The translations under genes and the position numbers were made by a program. Positions 48,118 to 60,619 of a stretch of DNA of 64,000 nucleotides are shown piece after piece. The notes beneath the pieces are model-generated. The model was given only the letters and a program-made list of their open reading frames with translations. It did no database searches and was not told where the DNA came from. The stretch's first letter is position 1; each line of letters opens with the position of its first letter. The DNA comes from Devosia sp. (GTDB lineage: Bacteria > Pseudomonadota > Alphaproteobacteria > Rhizobiales > Devosiaceae): positions 772,290-836,289 of the forward strand of contig JADJPS010000017.1 in the NCBI GenBank assembly GCA_016713105.1. The letters are read 5' to 3'.

Positions 48118-49034
48118 ACGTCCACCTGATCGAGCCAGCGGCGCGTCGCGGCCAGACCGTCAGCGAGTGAAGTGGGGGCAAGCAGGCCGAGGGCGCGCGC
48201 CCGCGAAACGTCGGCAACCAGCGCTGAGGGATCTCCCTTGCGGCCAACGCCGCTGAAGCGGACCGAAGCCTCCGGAAAATCGGTAACGACGAGTCTGGCT
48301 AGTTCGGCTGTGCTCACAGGCTGGCCGTAGCCGCCGTTCAGGACCGGCCAGTCCGCCGTCGCCAATGCGCTTGCACCCAGCAACATCGCGGCAGCATCGC
48401 CGATGAAAAGGAAATCGCGAATCTCCCGTCCAGTCCCGCCGAGAATGATGTCGCGCTCGCCGCGTCTGAGCCGCTGAAAGAGGTCGTAGACTAGCTGCTT
48501 GCGAAGACCGGGGCCATAGACCGAGAAGAGACGGATCACCGCGACCTTCAATCCGTATTGGATCGAATACGCGTTCGACAGCAACTCCACCATCGCCTTG
48601 TGCGTACCGTAGGGCGAGGCGGGCGCATAGGCGGAGGTTTCGGCAATCGGCGAGCCTAACGTATCGCCATAGACCGCCGCGCTTGATGCGATGACTAGAC
48701 GGGTTTCAGGCGCATTGTTGCGTAACCACTCAAGCAGCGCCTGACCGCCGGAGACAGTCCTGCGAAAGTCTTCCGACGGCCGTTCGATGGAGGCCCCGAC
48801 GTGGGAGCCGCCCGCCAGGTGAATGACCACATCGGGGAGGCCGGCCAGAGCCCGGATGCGGTCGAGGTTATCGATGCTGACATCCCCGTTGATCCAGTCG
48901 TTCAAAGGAGGGAGGTCAGTATCCCCAGTCCAGGCACCGTGCCCCAGGCCCAGCATGGTCGCGCCGCGGGCGGCGCCGAGGCTGACGACAGCGCGGCCGA
49001 TCGCACCCCGAGCGCCGGTGACGAGAACCTTCAT
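48102..49034 (-). CDS. NAD-dependent sugar epimerase/dehydratase
   Basis: An intact 310-residue SDR. NAD-binding KVLVTGARGAIGRAVVSLGA, VIHLAGGSHVGASIERP, the serine-containing RLVIASSAAVYGDTLGSP and the catalytic SPYGTHKAMVELLSNAYS (Tyr-x-x-x-Lys). It acts on a nucleotide sugar in the same pathway. A specific product cannot be named. It may make a rare deoxysugar or act as a 4-epimerase. Its ATG lies within the ATGA of the small ORF upstream. Confidence 0.82.
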   Translation of the reverse strand: MKVLVTGARGAIGRAVVSLGAARGATMLGLGHGAWTGDTDLPPLNDWINGDVSIDNLDRIRALAGLPDVVIHLAGGSHVGASIERPSEDFRRTVSGGQALLEWLRNNAPETRLVIASSAAVYGDTLGSPIAETSAYAPASPYGTHKAMVELLSNAYSIQYGLKVAVIRLFSVYGPGLRKQLVYDLFQRLRRGERDIILGGTGREIRDFLFIGDAAAMLLGASALATADWPVLNGGYGQPVSTAELARLVVTDFPEASVRFSGVGRKGDPSALVADVSRARALGLLAPTSLADGLAATRRWLDQVDVCPHP

Positions 49035-49129
49035 TTGCGGGCAACCAGCCCTGACTGCGTGGCGAAATAGGGCTGAGAAGCCGCGGGGTAATCAGGGTTG
49101 ATCAAATCAGGGCCTCGAATGCGTGACAT
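49031..49129 (-). CDS. possible small ORF, 32 aa
   Basis: ATG 49129 is preceded by AAGGAAAAG at a good distance. The frame MSRIRGPDLINPDYPAASQP YFATQSGLVARK ends with TGA at 49033-49031, and the next gene's ATG overlaps it (ATGA). The leader-like position between two transferase/epimerase genes, good ribosome binding site and coupling support a real peptide. It may be a fragment of a larger lost gene, such as a truncated glycosyltransferase. No similarity recognised. Confidence 0.35.
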   Translation of the reverse strand: MSRIRGPDLINPDYPAASQPYFATQSGLVARK

Positions 49130-49222
49130 TGCTTTTCCTTCGAACAGCGTTAGGAATTTCGTGGAGGGCGTACCACGAGCTGACAAAGCATAACCGGCCT
49201 ACTGCGGTGGCCCCATGCGATG

Positions 49223-50311
49223 TCAGAGTAGGGCCAGGAAGTCCTTCCACTGCCGCTCCTTCGAATATCGGTTGCGCACTAACTCCTGCCCCTTGCGCGC
49301 CATCATCGCCGAACCAACTGAATCTGCGAGGGCTTCCTTCACGACGCCAACCACGTCCTCAAGCGAACGAAACGTGCGAAACATCTCTCCAGCGACCATT
49401 CCTTCTGGATAGTTGCCCTCGTCGGAGACCATAAGAGCGCCCGATCCCAGCGCCTCCCAACAGCGCATGTTTCCGCGCTCCACTCCGACGATCTCGTAGA
49501 GTCCGTTCACATTGAGGACAATCTTGGCGCTTCCGAGCGCTTGGTAGAGTTCGCGGCCAAACACACCAGGCGTGGAGATCCTCCTTACCGCTTGTGGAAG
49601 CCGATGTTGGCGCAACGGGCCGACGAGCCCCGCGGGTGTACTGGCGAGCCGCGTCAGCCGCGATAACGTAAGCAGGTACCGAACCCTAAACGCTCCGGCG
49701 AGCTCTGCAACCCGCTCCAGCATGCGGACGCGATCGGCATGGTGCTGGCTAACGGTGCCCGTGAACAACACGTCGACGGTCCTCGTATCGTTGGCGGAAT
49801 ACGTTTCGAGCACCGGATCGTGCGCCGGACAGAAGTGTGCGGCACGTGCGCCCAAGGCCGTCCAGCGCGCAACAAACGAAGGGAAATTGCAGAGCACAGC
49901 GTCGTACCCCGTGAGGTCAATCTTGCCGGACACCGAAGCACGCCAGCACAATCGATGCCTCACCGTACCCGGCAGCCGCCTCAGGAATGCGCTTTGGTAG
50001 GTGACGCAATCGAGGTTGTAGAAAACCTCTGAACGGTGCTCCTCGATCTGCGCGAGCAGGATATCCTCCAGGCTAGCATCCGGCTTCAGCCCGTGCTCAC
50101 GCCCCCATGCCCTCTGCAGCGTCGCATCGTCACCATTAGTAAAAAAGGCCTCTGGCTCCGCGTTAAGAACAGGCTTCAGCAAGTGCGACGCGCAGTAGCG
50201 GTCCGCCAGGAAGGTGTCCCGTTGCTCTCGGAAGCCGACAACACCTTGTGTCAGGGACCTGAGCCGCGGGAGGTAGCCGCGCGTGAGTCCCGAATTTTGG
50301 AAAAAGCGCAT
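49223..50311 (-). CDS. glycosyltransferase (CgeB/DUF3880-like)
   Basis: An intact 362-residue protein from ATG 50311, overlapping the stop of the polymerase gene by one base. It starts RFFQNSGLTRGYLPRLRSLT. The C-terminal part has TVDVLFTGTVSQHHADRVRM, GRELYQALGSAKIVLNVNGL and VERGNMRCWEALGSGALMVS DEGN, typical of CgeB-type GT-B transferases (N-x-R-x-F/W-E-A-x-x-x-G). Then FRTFRSLEDVVGVVKEALAD and RNRYSKERQW. Donor and linkage unknown. Confidence 0.78.
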   Translation of the reverse strand: MRFFQNSGLTRGYLPRLRSLTQGVVGFREQRDTFLADRYCASHLLKPVLNAEPEAFFTNGDDATLQRAWGREHGLKPDASLEDILLAQIEEHRSEVFYNLDCVTYQSAFLRRLPGTVRHRLCWRASVSGKIDLTGYDAVLCNFPSFVARWTALGARAAHFCPAHDPVLETYSANDTRTVDVLFTGTVSQHHADRVRMLERVAELAGAFRVRYLLTLSRLTRLASTPAGLVGPLRQHRLPQAVRRISTPGVFGRELYQALGSAKIVLNVNGLYEIVGVERGNMRCWEALGSGALMVSDEGNYPEGMVAGEMFRTFRSLEDVVGVVKEALADSVGSAMMARKGQELVRNRYSKERQWKDFLALL

Positions 50312-51586
50312 CAGTACCTTCTGAAGACAGAAAGAGACGACAGCGCCACTGGCCGGGCACGCGCCGCGCCGCGTCCGACCACCAGCAGCGGCGCCACAAT
50401 AGTCCAGAATGGTCCGCTGCCCCAGATTGCCCCGGAGAACATTGCCCCTACGGCGTACTGTACAAAGAGCAGTGGGAGCAGCCAATGATCCAGTTGAACC
50501 AACTGCCACGCCCGGCGAAGCGATACCAAGAGGCAGCCGCTCAGCAGGACTAGCCCGACTATGCCCATAGCCATGCCCGATTCGATCCACAGGTTATGCG
50601 GGTAGCCTCCGTTCACCAGGTCAAATCTCGATCCAAATAGGGGATTGGAAGCAAATCTGTCCCACGCCTCGCCAAAAGCCTCGACCCGTAAACTGCTCGT
50701 TACGTCATAACCCGCATCACCGCTCAGCAGAGCGTTGAGGATCGTAGAGAACCGAAGCGCCTCAAGCACGCCGGCGTCCGACAGCAGCGGTTCGATCACG
50801 AACCAAATGACTGGCAGAACGATCGGCGCAATGACCCACCACCTGCCATACTTTGCGCAGACCAGAAAGCCCAGCGCCGCGACCATTGCGACGAGTGGCC
50901 CACGGGATGCGCCGAGCACCGCCACATAGAGGCCGGCCCCGCCGATAGCGATCACGACTGCCAACCGGACCACGGAGAACCGCATCTGAGGCAGAAGTGC
51001 GATGCATGCAAGTAAGGTAGTCACCCCCAAATGCCCGACCGAGATTGGGTTCAGCTTGTCGAACCACAATCTGCCGGTGTCAGTGCTTCCTAACCCTGCG
51101 CGTTGCGACATCCAGATCAGGGCACAGCCAGTCGACCCGACGATCACCACAGTGAAACAGGTTTGAACCTCGTTCCAACGGCGAACACTCAAGTTTACGG
51201 CTAGGGCAGGGATCGCGCATACTGCAGCGAAATAGACAAGCGCCTCCTCCGCGTCCGGCGACACCTCAATGAGCCAGTCCCAACTTAGCCGAGCCAAGTA
51301 TGCCATGAAAAAACAGTAACCACCGGCTTGGCGCAGTCCGTTCCGTTGGCATGACAGTCGCCACCACGAGAATCGAGAGTGCGACAACGAGAATCCGAAA
51401 GGCCACAGTAACCAACAATTCATCGATGCCGAGATGCGGAGCCAGCAGGCCAGCCAGCGGGTATCCCACGATCGACAAAGCGAAAACTATCGCCGCGGCC
51501 TGAGGCAGCAGTATAGATCGATTCCACCTTCGATCGTGCACCTTCGCCATCCCGGAGGTTGTTGAGTTGACCAGACGCGCACCCAT
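50311..51586 (-). CDS. wzy-like: O-antigen/polysaccharide polymerase (Wzy-like), frameshifted
   Basis: About 425 residues with about ten membrane segments (for example AIVFALSIVGYPLAGLLAP, VAVVIAIGGAGLYVAVLGAS-like VVRLAVVIAIGGAGLYVAVL, VGAMFSGAIWGSGPFWTIV). The loop GASRGPLVAMVAALGFLV has the SRG element seen in Wzy/WaaL polymerases, and NPLFGSRFDLVNGGYPHNLW is the H-N-x-x-x-E-type signature. One frame change near 51310. The start is uncertain (51625, 51586 or 51550). It would polymerise repeat units in the periplasm. Confidence 0.78.
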
Positions 51587-51640
51587 CACTTCATTCGCCT
51601 TGATGAAAACCGCGGACGGCGCCACGTCTGAGAGCGAGGC

Positions 51641-53032
51641 TCATGAGCCAGGCACCACGGCAAGCGTGACCCCTGCGGCACCGCAAAGCGCCGCAATAGC
51701 CAACACGGTGTTGAGTAGCCACCATCGCAGGCGCAGCACAATCCCGCTGAGACCGAACATGGTGGCATTGCCCAGAAGGCCCGCGCAGGTACTGGCGAGT
51801 ATGCCGAAGACAATCGAGCCTACCAGGCCAACCGAGCCGAAGGGCGAGACCAGGACAAACGCCCCAACCAGCACCGAGACCGAAATCAAAGCGTGGCCCA
51901 TGAAATTCCATCGCAACATGCCTTGACCCTGCGCTGCAAAGTAAAGGGGCAAAGATAGTACGTTGATGGCCCATCCCGCTGTCAGCGCGGCATTCATGAG
52001 CAGAAGCTCCGGCGACAGTCGGCCCAGGACGAACAGGCTCATTAGCGGGGCGCCGACCAGCGCTGCGACCGCGGTGCCAAGGGCCGCCACGCAGGTGGCC
52101 CGCATGGCGCGCTCCAGGATCTGACGAAATCTGACATCGGCGGCGTCGGGTAGGGCGGCAAAGGCGGGGACAAGTGGGGTAAATGCAGCGACGACGAGGC
52201 CCCTCATCTGCACGACGAGGCGCGAGGCGAACTCGTAAAGGGCGACCAGCGCCGGGCCTCCGGCATAGTTGAATGCGAATTTGGCAATGGGCTCGAACAT
52301 CAGGCCGAGCAAGCTGATGCCGTTGAGCCTCAAAGCGTAGCCGGTGGTTTTAGCAAAGAGGTCGCGGCGCCATCGCCGCGGCAGCCAGGTGAGGCCTGGA
52401 ATGTGCCGCCGCAACACCGCAAAGCCAATGATAAGCAGGGTCGCCTGTTGCACGAGTTGCGCGATCCCGAATCCGAGAACGCCAAGGCTGGGTATGAGGA
52501 CCGCGCAGGCGACGACGAATGCAATGGAGGCGAACACTACTACTGCAGCCCGCTGATCGGCACGCTGTGCCCCATCAAGACCCGCGGTGGCGGCGACGGC
52601 CAGGCCGCCCAGCACGAGCGAGGCGATGACATATGGAACCAGGCGTTCGGCATCGGCCAGATGCGCCGCCGGGATGAACAACGGCAGGGCAAAGGGCGCA
52701 GCGAACAACAGCGCCAGACCGAGCATGGCATTGAGCGCCAGGCTTGTCAGCATGACGGTGTGCACGAGGTCAGCGCGGTGCTCTGCATCCTCCGTCGGCG
52801 ATGCCGCGACAAACCTCGCCAGCGCGCCTGCACCACTGACATCGCCCACTCGGGCAATCGACGCACCGGCCAGAAGCAGAGACCAGACGCCGAATCGCTC
52901 GAGACCGGCGTGCTGGATCACGAGGCGATAGGCGAGGAACAGACAGACGGTCACGATGACGGCCTGCCCTACCCCAAACAGCGCATTGCGCGACAGCCCG
53001 GCAACCGCGAAGCGGTCAAACACGCGGCGCAT
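51641..53032 (-). CDS. wzx-like: polysaccharide repeat-unit flippase (Wzx-like)
   Basis: An intact ~463-residue protein from ATG 53032, with about twelve to fourteen membrane helices (NALFGVGQAVIVTVCLFLAY, VMLTSLALNAMLGLALLFAA, LVPYVIASLVLGGLAVAATA, LGFGIAQLVQQATLLIIGFA, VLAIAALCGAAGVTLAVV). The order and topology are those of MOP-family flippases. With Wzy it forms a Wzx/Wzy-dependent pathway. It moves lipid-linked repeat units across the inner membrane. Confidence 0.85.
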   Translation of the reverse strand: MRRVFDRFAVAGLSRNALFGVGQAVIVTVCLFLAYRLVIQHAGLERFGVWSLLLAGASIARVGDVSGAGALARFVAASPTEDAEHRADLVHTVMLTSLALNAMLGLALLFAAPFALPLFIPAAHLADAERLVPYVIASLVLGGLAVAATAGLDGAQRADQRAAVVVFASIAFVVACAVLIPSLGVLGFGIAQLVQQATLLIIGFAVLRRHIPGLTWLPRRWRRDLFAKTTGYALRLNGISLLGLMFEPIAKFAFNYAGGPALVALYEFASRLVVQMRGLVVAAFTPLVPAFAALPDAADVRFRQILERAMRATCVAALGTAVAALVGAPLMSLFVLGRLSPELLLMNAALTAGWAINVLSLPLYFAAQGQGMLRWNFMGHALISVSVLVGAFVLVSPFGSVGLVGSIVFGILASTCAGLLGNATMFGLSGIVLRLRWWLLNTVLAIAALCGAAGVTLAVVPGS

Positions 53033-53173
53033 GTTTGGCAAACTAACCGCCACTCTCCGATGCCCACCGTCCAGAGATGGCACAAGTTGGGTTGACCGCC
53101 GGCGTCGGTGGCCGCCCCAGCGATCCCTCACTACCCGTCCCCAACCAGCGCAGCGCCGACGAATGAAGCCGGC

Positions 53174-54260
53174 TCATGCCGCCACCGCCTCGGCCAGCGC
53201 CGCGACGATCCATGCCTGCGCGTCCCGTTCAAGATATGGGTGCATTGGCAGGCTCAGCACCTCCTCGGCGGCCCGGTCGCCGGCCGGCAGTTGCGCCGCC
53301 GGGTCGGCGGCGGCCGGCTGGCGGTTCAGCGGCAGCGGGTAGTGTACGGCGGTAGGAATGCCGGCGGCCTGGAGCAGCGCCTGCACCCGCTCGCGCTGTT
53401 GCACCCGCACGGTATATTGCGCCCAGGCGCTGACATCGTGCTGGGCCACCTCCGGCCCAGCGAGTCCCGCCGCCGCCAGCGCCACCCCGTAGCGGTGGGC
53501 CACCCCCTGTCTTGCAGCAATCTCGTCATCGAGGATTTCGAGCTTGGGCAAGAGGATCGCGGCCTGCAGCGTATCGAGCCGCGAATTCACCCCTACGCGC
53601 ACGTGATAGTACCGGCTCTCCTGCCCATGCCGGGCGATCTGGCGGATAACCGTTGCCAAATCAGGATCGGAAGTGAAGATGGCACCGCCGTCGCCATAGC
53701 AGCCGAGCGGCTTGGCCGGAAAGAAGCTGGTGCAGGCGATGGTCGAGAGGTTGCCTGACTTGCGCCCCTTATAGCTGGCGCCAAAACTCTGTGCAGCGTC
53801 CTCGATCACCGCGATGCCGTGCCGTTCGGCAACCGCGTTGATCGCATCAAAATCGGCGGGCTGGCCATAGAGGGACACAGGGATGATCGCTCTGGTCCGC
53901 GGAGTAATGGCCGCTTCGAGCAGAGCCGGGTCAAGATTGTAGCTCTTAGGATCGATGTCTACATAGACTACCTTGGCTCCGAGCAGCAGCGCTGCCTCGG
54001 CAGTCGCGATGTAGCTGAAACCGGGCGTGATTACCTCGTCGCCCGGCCCCACCCCCAGCGCCATCAGCGCGATCTGCAGCGCGTCAGTGCCGTTGGCGCA
54101 AGTAATGCAATGAGCTGCGCCGGCATAGGCGGCCAGTTTCTCCTCGAGCTCGTTCACTTCCGGCCCGAGGATATATTGTCCATGGGCAAGAACCTAGTGA
54201 TCGCTGCCTCGATAGGGCCGCGCAGCCGTTCCTGCTGGGCGGCGAGATCAACGAACGGAA

Positions 54261-54264
<4 letters not shown>
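53174..54264 (-). CDS. wbpE-like: DegT/DnrJ-type aminotransferase, WbpE-like
   Basis: About 363 residues from ATG 54264 ([20 protein letters not shown]). One missing base near 54195 moves the frame to [20 protein letters not shown]. The PLP enzyme is clear from [78 protein letters not shown] and the lysine in [18 protein letters not shown]. It matches Pseudomonas WbpE closely by eye. It transaminates UDP-3-keto-GlcNAcA in the UDP-2,3-diacetamido-uronate pathway. Confidence 0.88.
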
Positions 54265-56924
<2,660 letters not shown>

Positions 56925-56925
<1 letters not shown>

Positions 56926-58199
56926 CAGAAGCGGCCGTCCGTTTGCTCACGGGGGAACACACCCTTGATGTCGTAGATCACGGCGCTATCGCGGGCCAGT
57001 TCCCGTACTCCATCAATGCCTAAGTCCCTGAACTCACGGTGCGAAACGGCAACGACGATTCCGTCATAAGTCCCATTCGGCCGCTCGATTCGGCTCGCAA
57101 TGCCAAACTCGTGCTCGCACTCTGCGGGCGAGACCCACGGGTCCCAGAGATCGATCTCGGCATTGTACTCTCGAAGCCGGGTTACGATGTCGACCACCTT
57201 GGAATTGCGAAGGTCTGGGCAGTTCTCCTTGAAGGCGGCGCCCATCATCAGGATGCGACTTCCCACCACAGGTATGCCCTTCTTCATCATCAGCCGCGCC
57301 GTTTGGTCGGCGGCGTAGGTGCCCATACCGTCGTTGATGCGACGGCCGGCGAGGATCACCTCGGGGTGGTAGCCAAGCTCCTGAGCCTTGTGGGTAAGGT
57401 AGTAGGGATCGACCCCGATACAGTGCCCTCCGACCAGACCGGGGGAAAAGCGCAGAAAGTTCCACTTGGTTGCGGCCGCGTCGAGGACCTCGCCGGTGTC
57501 GATGCCAAGGCGCCCGAAGATCAGCGACAGCTCGTTCATTAGCGCGATATTTAGGTCGCGCTGAGTGTTCTCGATCACCTTAGCGGCCTCAGCCACCGCG
57601 ATGGATGAGGCGCGATGCGTCCCCGCGGTCACGATCGAGGCGTAGAGCCCATCTATCGCCTCGGCAGCCTCGGACGTGGAGCCACTGGTCACTTTGATGA
57701 TGGTCGCGAGGCGATGTTCCTTGTCGCCAGGATTGATGCGCTCAGGACTGTAGCCAAGGTAGAAGTCGTGGTTGAGCTCAAGACCGGACTCCCGTGCGAT
57801 GATCGGCGCGCAGACCTCCTCGGTGCAGCCCGGATAGACGGTCGACTCGAAGATGATGACAGCACCCGGGGAGATCGCCTTGCCCACGGTCTCCGAAGCG
57901 CGCAGCAGCGGCGTTAGGTCGGGCCGGTTGGCCTTGTCGATCGGCGTCGGCACCGTAACGATAAACACGCCGCACTGCCTGAGATCCTCAGGATCGGTGG
58001 AGAAGCTCAGGTGCCTCGCGGCTTCGAAGTCCTCGGCCGATGCCTCGAGCGTCGCATCCTCGTGCCGGCGCAGTGCTTCGATCCGCCGCGTACTGATGTC
58101 GAAGCCGACCACCTTGCGGGTGCCGCCAAAAGCCAGCGCCAGCGGTAGCCCTACATAGCCAAGGCCGATGACCGCAACGGTCTTATCGTCCAGGTTCAT
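56925..58199 (-). CDS. wbpA: UDP-HexNAc 6-dehydrogenase (WbpA/TviB-like)
   Basis: An intact protein of about 424 residues from ATG 58199. It has the Rossmann motif [60 protein letters not shown] and the active-site cysteine in [20 protein letters not shown]. This is the TviB/WbpO/WbpA group that oxidises UDP-HexNAc to UDP-HexNAcA using NAD. Which sugar it uses cannot be told. It lies at the head of the WbpA, epimerase, WbpB, WbpD, WbpE run. Its stop overlaps the epimerase ATG. Confidence 0.92.
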
Positions 58200-58508
58200 C
58201 AAATGCCCCAAGTCTCTTTCAAAGGAACCCTCACCTGGATCTCCGACGCCCTTCTAGTTTGGCCGGCCAGCCGCATCAGGCAGTCGCGGCGTCTGGTGGG
58301 ACGCGGCGACCAAGAGCCCGGATGTCGGTGCGGTTGTGCGATAACGCCGCTTCTCAAGCGCGAGACGGACGTGCCCTGGCGCCCTCGAACCACCGTCGCT
58401 GTCGAGTAACACACCACCCTACCCCACCAATGCTACCACACTGCCGGGTGAAAGACCCCCCGGCGTGCAATGCTTCCATCGCGTGCCACCCCGAGGCGGC
58501 CCGTTCTT
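58200..58508. other. 309-base gap after antiterminator gene
   Basis: Read on the minus strand, this gap lies between the RfaH-like gene and the dehydrogenase gene. No convincing frame is present. A short GC stem (GCCGGG ... CCCGGC) lies at about 58443-58464, just after the antiterminator gene. It could act as an attenuator or processing site for the operon. No JUMPstart/ops-like GGCGGTAG element was found. Confidence 0.35.
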
Positions 58509-59026
58509 CTAGCCGACGAGCCGCACAGCGGTGCGCTCGAGACCGACGGCACGCTCGGCGCCGATGAGCTGCATAGCACGGTCACCCGCGCCGCTCCATC
58601 GAGCCGCTGCAGACGTCCAACGAAACCCGCGAACGGCCCGGCGACGATTTCAAGCGATGCACCTTCCGGCAGCGCCGCGCGCGCCGCCTCCACCGCCTGC
58701 AATTCGTCGATCACCGCCGCCGGCACCCGGGCAGGAGCGTCTCCGGCTGTCAGCAGCCCGCGCACGCCGCGCGTGCCATTGACGGCCCGCCAGCGGTCGC
58801 GCCCCAGCGCGAGCTGGACGAACAGATAGCCTGGAAACAGCGGCGCCTGTTTTGTGATGAACTGCCGCGCGTGTCGAACCGTCCTGAGCATCACCGGAGC
58901 AAACACGGAAAATCCCTGCCGCTCGAGATGCGCCTTCGCCAGCGCATCGGCGTGAGGCTGCAGCGCCACTGCATACCAATGCGCGGCGGCAGCGGAACTT
59001 GGGGCCACCTGTGGGGACGTGGTCAA
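58509..59026 (-). CDS. NusG/RfaH-type transcription antiterminator
   Basis: About 172 residues from ATG 59026. The NGN domain shows HWYAVALQPHADALAKAHLE and RQGFSVFAPVMLR, then QAPLFPGYLFVQLALGRDRW and RGVRGLLTAGDAPARVPAAV. The KOW domain is GPFAGFVGRLQRLDGAARVT. One missing base near 58575 is needed for the usual end LMQLIGAERAVGLERTAVRL and TAG at 58511-58509. Such specialised NusG paralogues at the head of polysaccharide loci help RNA polymerase through a long operon. It lies second in this operon. Confidence 0.85.
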
Positions 59027-59110
59027 TTGCGCCCTCTCCGAAACCCGGAGATGAGGGAGCGCTGTGCATCCACCCCGGCAGCCCCAACGGCGCGTGTGTC
59101 AATCAGTCGG

Positions 59111-60370
59111 TCACCGCGCACCGAACCCGGTCAATATGGTACGGATCGTTCTCAGCAGGATCAGCGCATCGAGCCAGGGGAGAAGTTCTTGATGTAGTAG
59201 AAGTCGCAGTGCAGCTTCTCGAGCACATCATCGACCTTTGTGCACATGCCCTGGTTGATTTGCGCCCAGCCCGAAATCCCGGGCCTGACGATATGGCGAT
59301 AGCGATAGAAGGGCAGTTCCTTTTCGTACCACTGGGACAGCGCCTCGGCCTCGGGCCTCGGGCCGATCCAGCTCATCTCGCCTCTGAGAATGTTGAGCAG
59401 CTGCGGCAGCTCATCGATGCGCCAACGACGGATCCAAGACCCCACCCGCGTAATGCGCGGATCGTTCTCCTGGGTCACTGCAGATGTTCGATCAGTCCGC
59501 GGGCTCCACCTTCATGGTCCGAAACTTGTAGATCGTGAAGGGGCGACCGCGAAACCCGGTACGGGTCTGACGGAACAGAGCCGGTCCCGGACTGTCGATG
59601 CGGATCCAGATGCCGAAGGCGACGAGCAGCGGAGATAGCGCGAACAGAGCAACGAGTGCGGCAAGCCAGTCGATTGCATGCTTCACCTTCAGATACAGCG
59701 CGTCAGGATTGAGCGATCCAAGGGTGTTCTGCGACAGGTGTTCGATTTCGACCCGACCCGTCATGGCCTCGTGAACCTCCTTGAAATGGAAGACACGGAC
59801 CCCGGACACTGCGCACTCGGCAATGAAGCGCTCCCATTCGTCTGCGAGATCTGCGCCGAGGTTAGCAACAACCCCGTTTATGCGGGACCCGGGCAAGGCA
59901 GGTTGATCCAGCGGCATCCAGATGCCACCGCCAGCGAGCCAAGTTGCGCGACACGTCCTCCTGGGACGATCGCGAAGCGAGGGGTCCGCAGCTTTGCGGT
60001 CACCGACTGCAGCATAAACAGCCAAAGCACCGACAACCCCAAACTTGTCGGAAAGAGGTAGCGGTTATACTGGATGCGTCCAAAAAGCATCACCAGCAGC
60101 ACGACCGAGAAGCTCACCAGCATGACCGGCACGAGGTAATACCCCTCGCGAGCGCCCGGCAGCGCCGATCTGGCGCAGGCTCATCATGCCAATCAGGATC
60201 GCGAAAGCCGAGGCGAGCGTCGTATTCAGCTGAAGCGGATTCAGCCAGCCATCAATTTCGCCGCCCCAACGAAGTGCAACAGGCAGTACAATAGCAAACA
60301 CCAACGTGCTTCCGTACTGAAACCGCAGACGCACTAACTGGGAGCCCCAGTCGTAGGTGGCGCTACCCAC
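59111..60370 (-). CDS. polyprenyl-phosphate sugar-1-phosphate transferase (WbaP/WcaJ-like), frameshifted
   Basis: About 420 residues. GTG 60370 has AAGGA five bases upstream. The N-terminal part has four membrane segments (STLVFAIVLPVALRWGGEID, TLASAFAILIGMMSLRQIG, PVMLVSFSVVLLVMLFG, FPTSLGLSVLWLFMLQ). A Rossmann-like middle follows, then WLAALVALFALSPLLVAFGI and the catalytic FRQTRTGFRGRPFTIYKFRT and RRWRIDELPQLLNILRGEMS WIGPRPE. Frame changes near 60160, 59940, 59500 and 59170. The repaired end is TIRTILTGFGAR with TGA at 59113-59111. It starts repeat-unit assembly. Confidence 0.85.
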
Positions 60371-60590
60371 GGTTCCTTCCCGGCGTTCGGTGGTTCCCGC
60401 TATCTTCCTTTCCCAAGCAAACGGCGAACCCCGGTATCGGTATATTAAAAGCACACTCGATGCTGCATCGATACGCCTCGCCTTTTGCAGCCAGGTACCT
60501 CTGCGAGACACCGATAAATTCCGAACTGCCCTGATGGCGCCTGCCGCTACGCAAACCCGCCTTTGATGGACATGTTCAGCCAGACGATCC

Positions 60591-60619
60591 TTCTACGGTT
60601 TTTACCCAATATATGTCAA
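60591..60619 (-). promoter_or_regulatory. candidate sigma-70-type promoter of the polysaccharide operon
   Basis: On the minus strand TTGACA lies at 60619-60614 (preceded by C, as in alphaproteobacterial CTTGAC -35 boxes). It is followed 18 bases later by TAGAAG at 60595-60590. Transcription would start near 60583, giving a leader of about 210 bases before the GTG at 60370. This is the only good match upstream of the operon that I could see. Confidence 0.45.
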
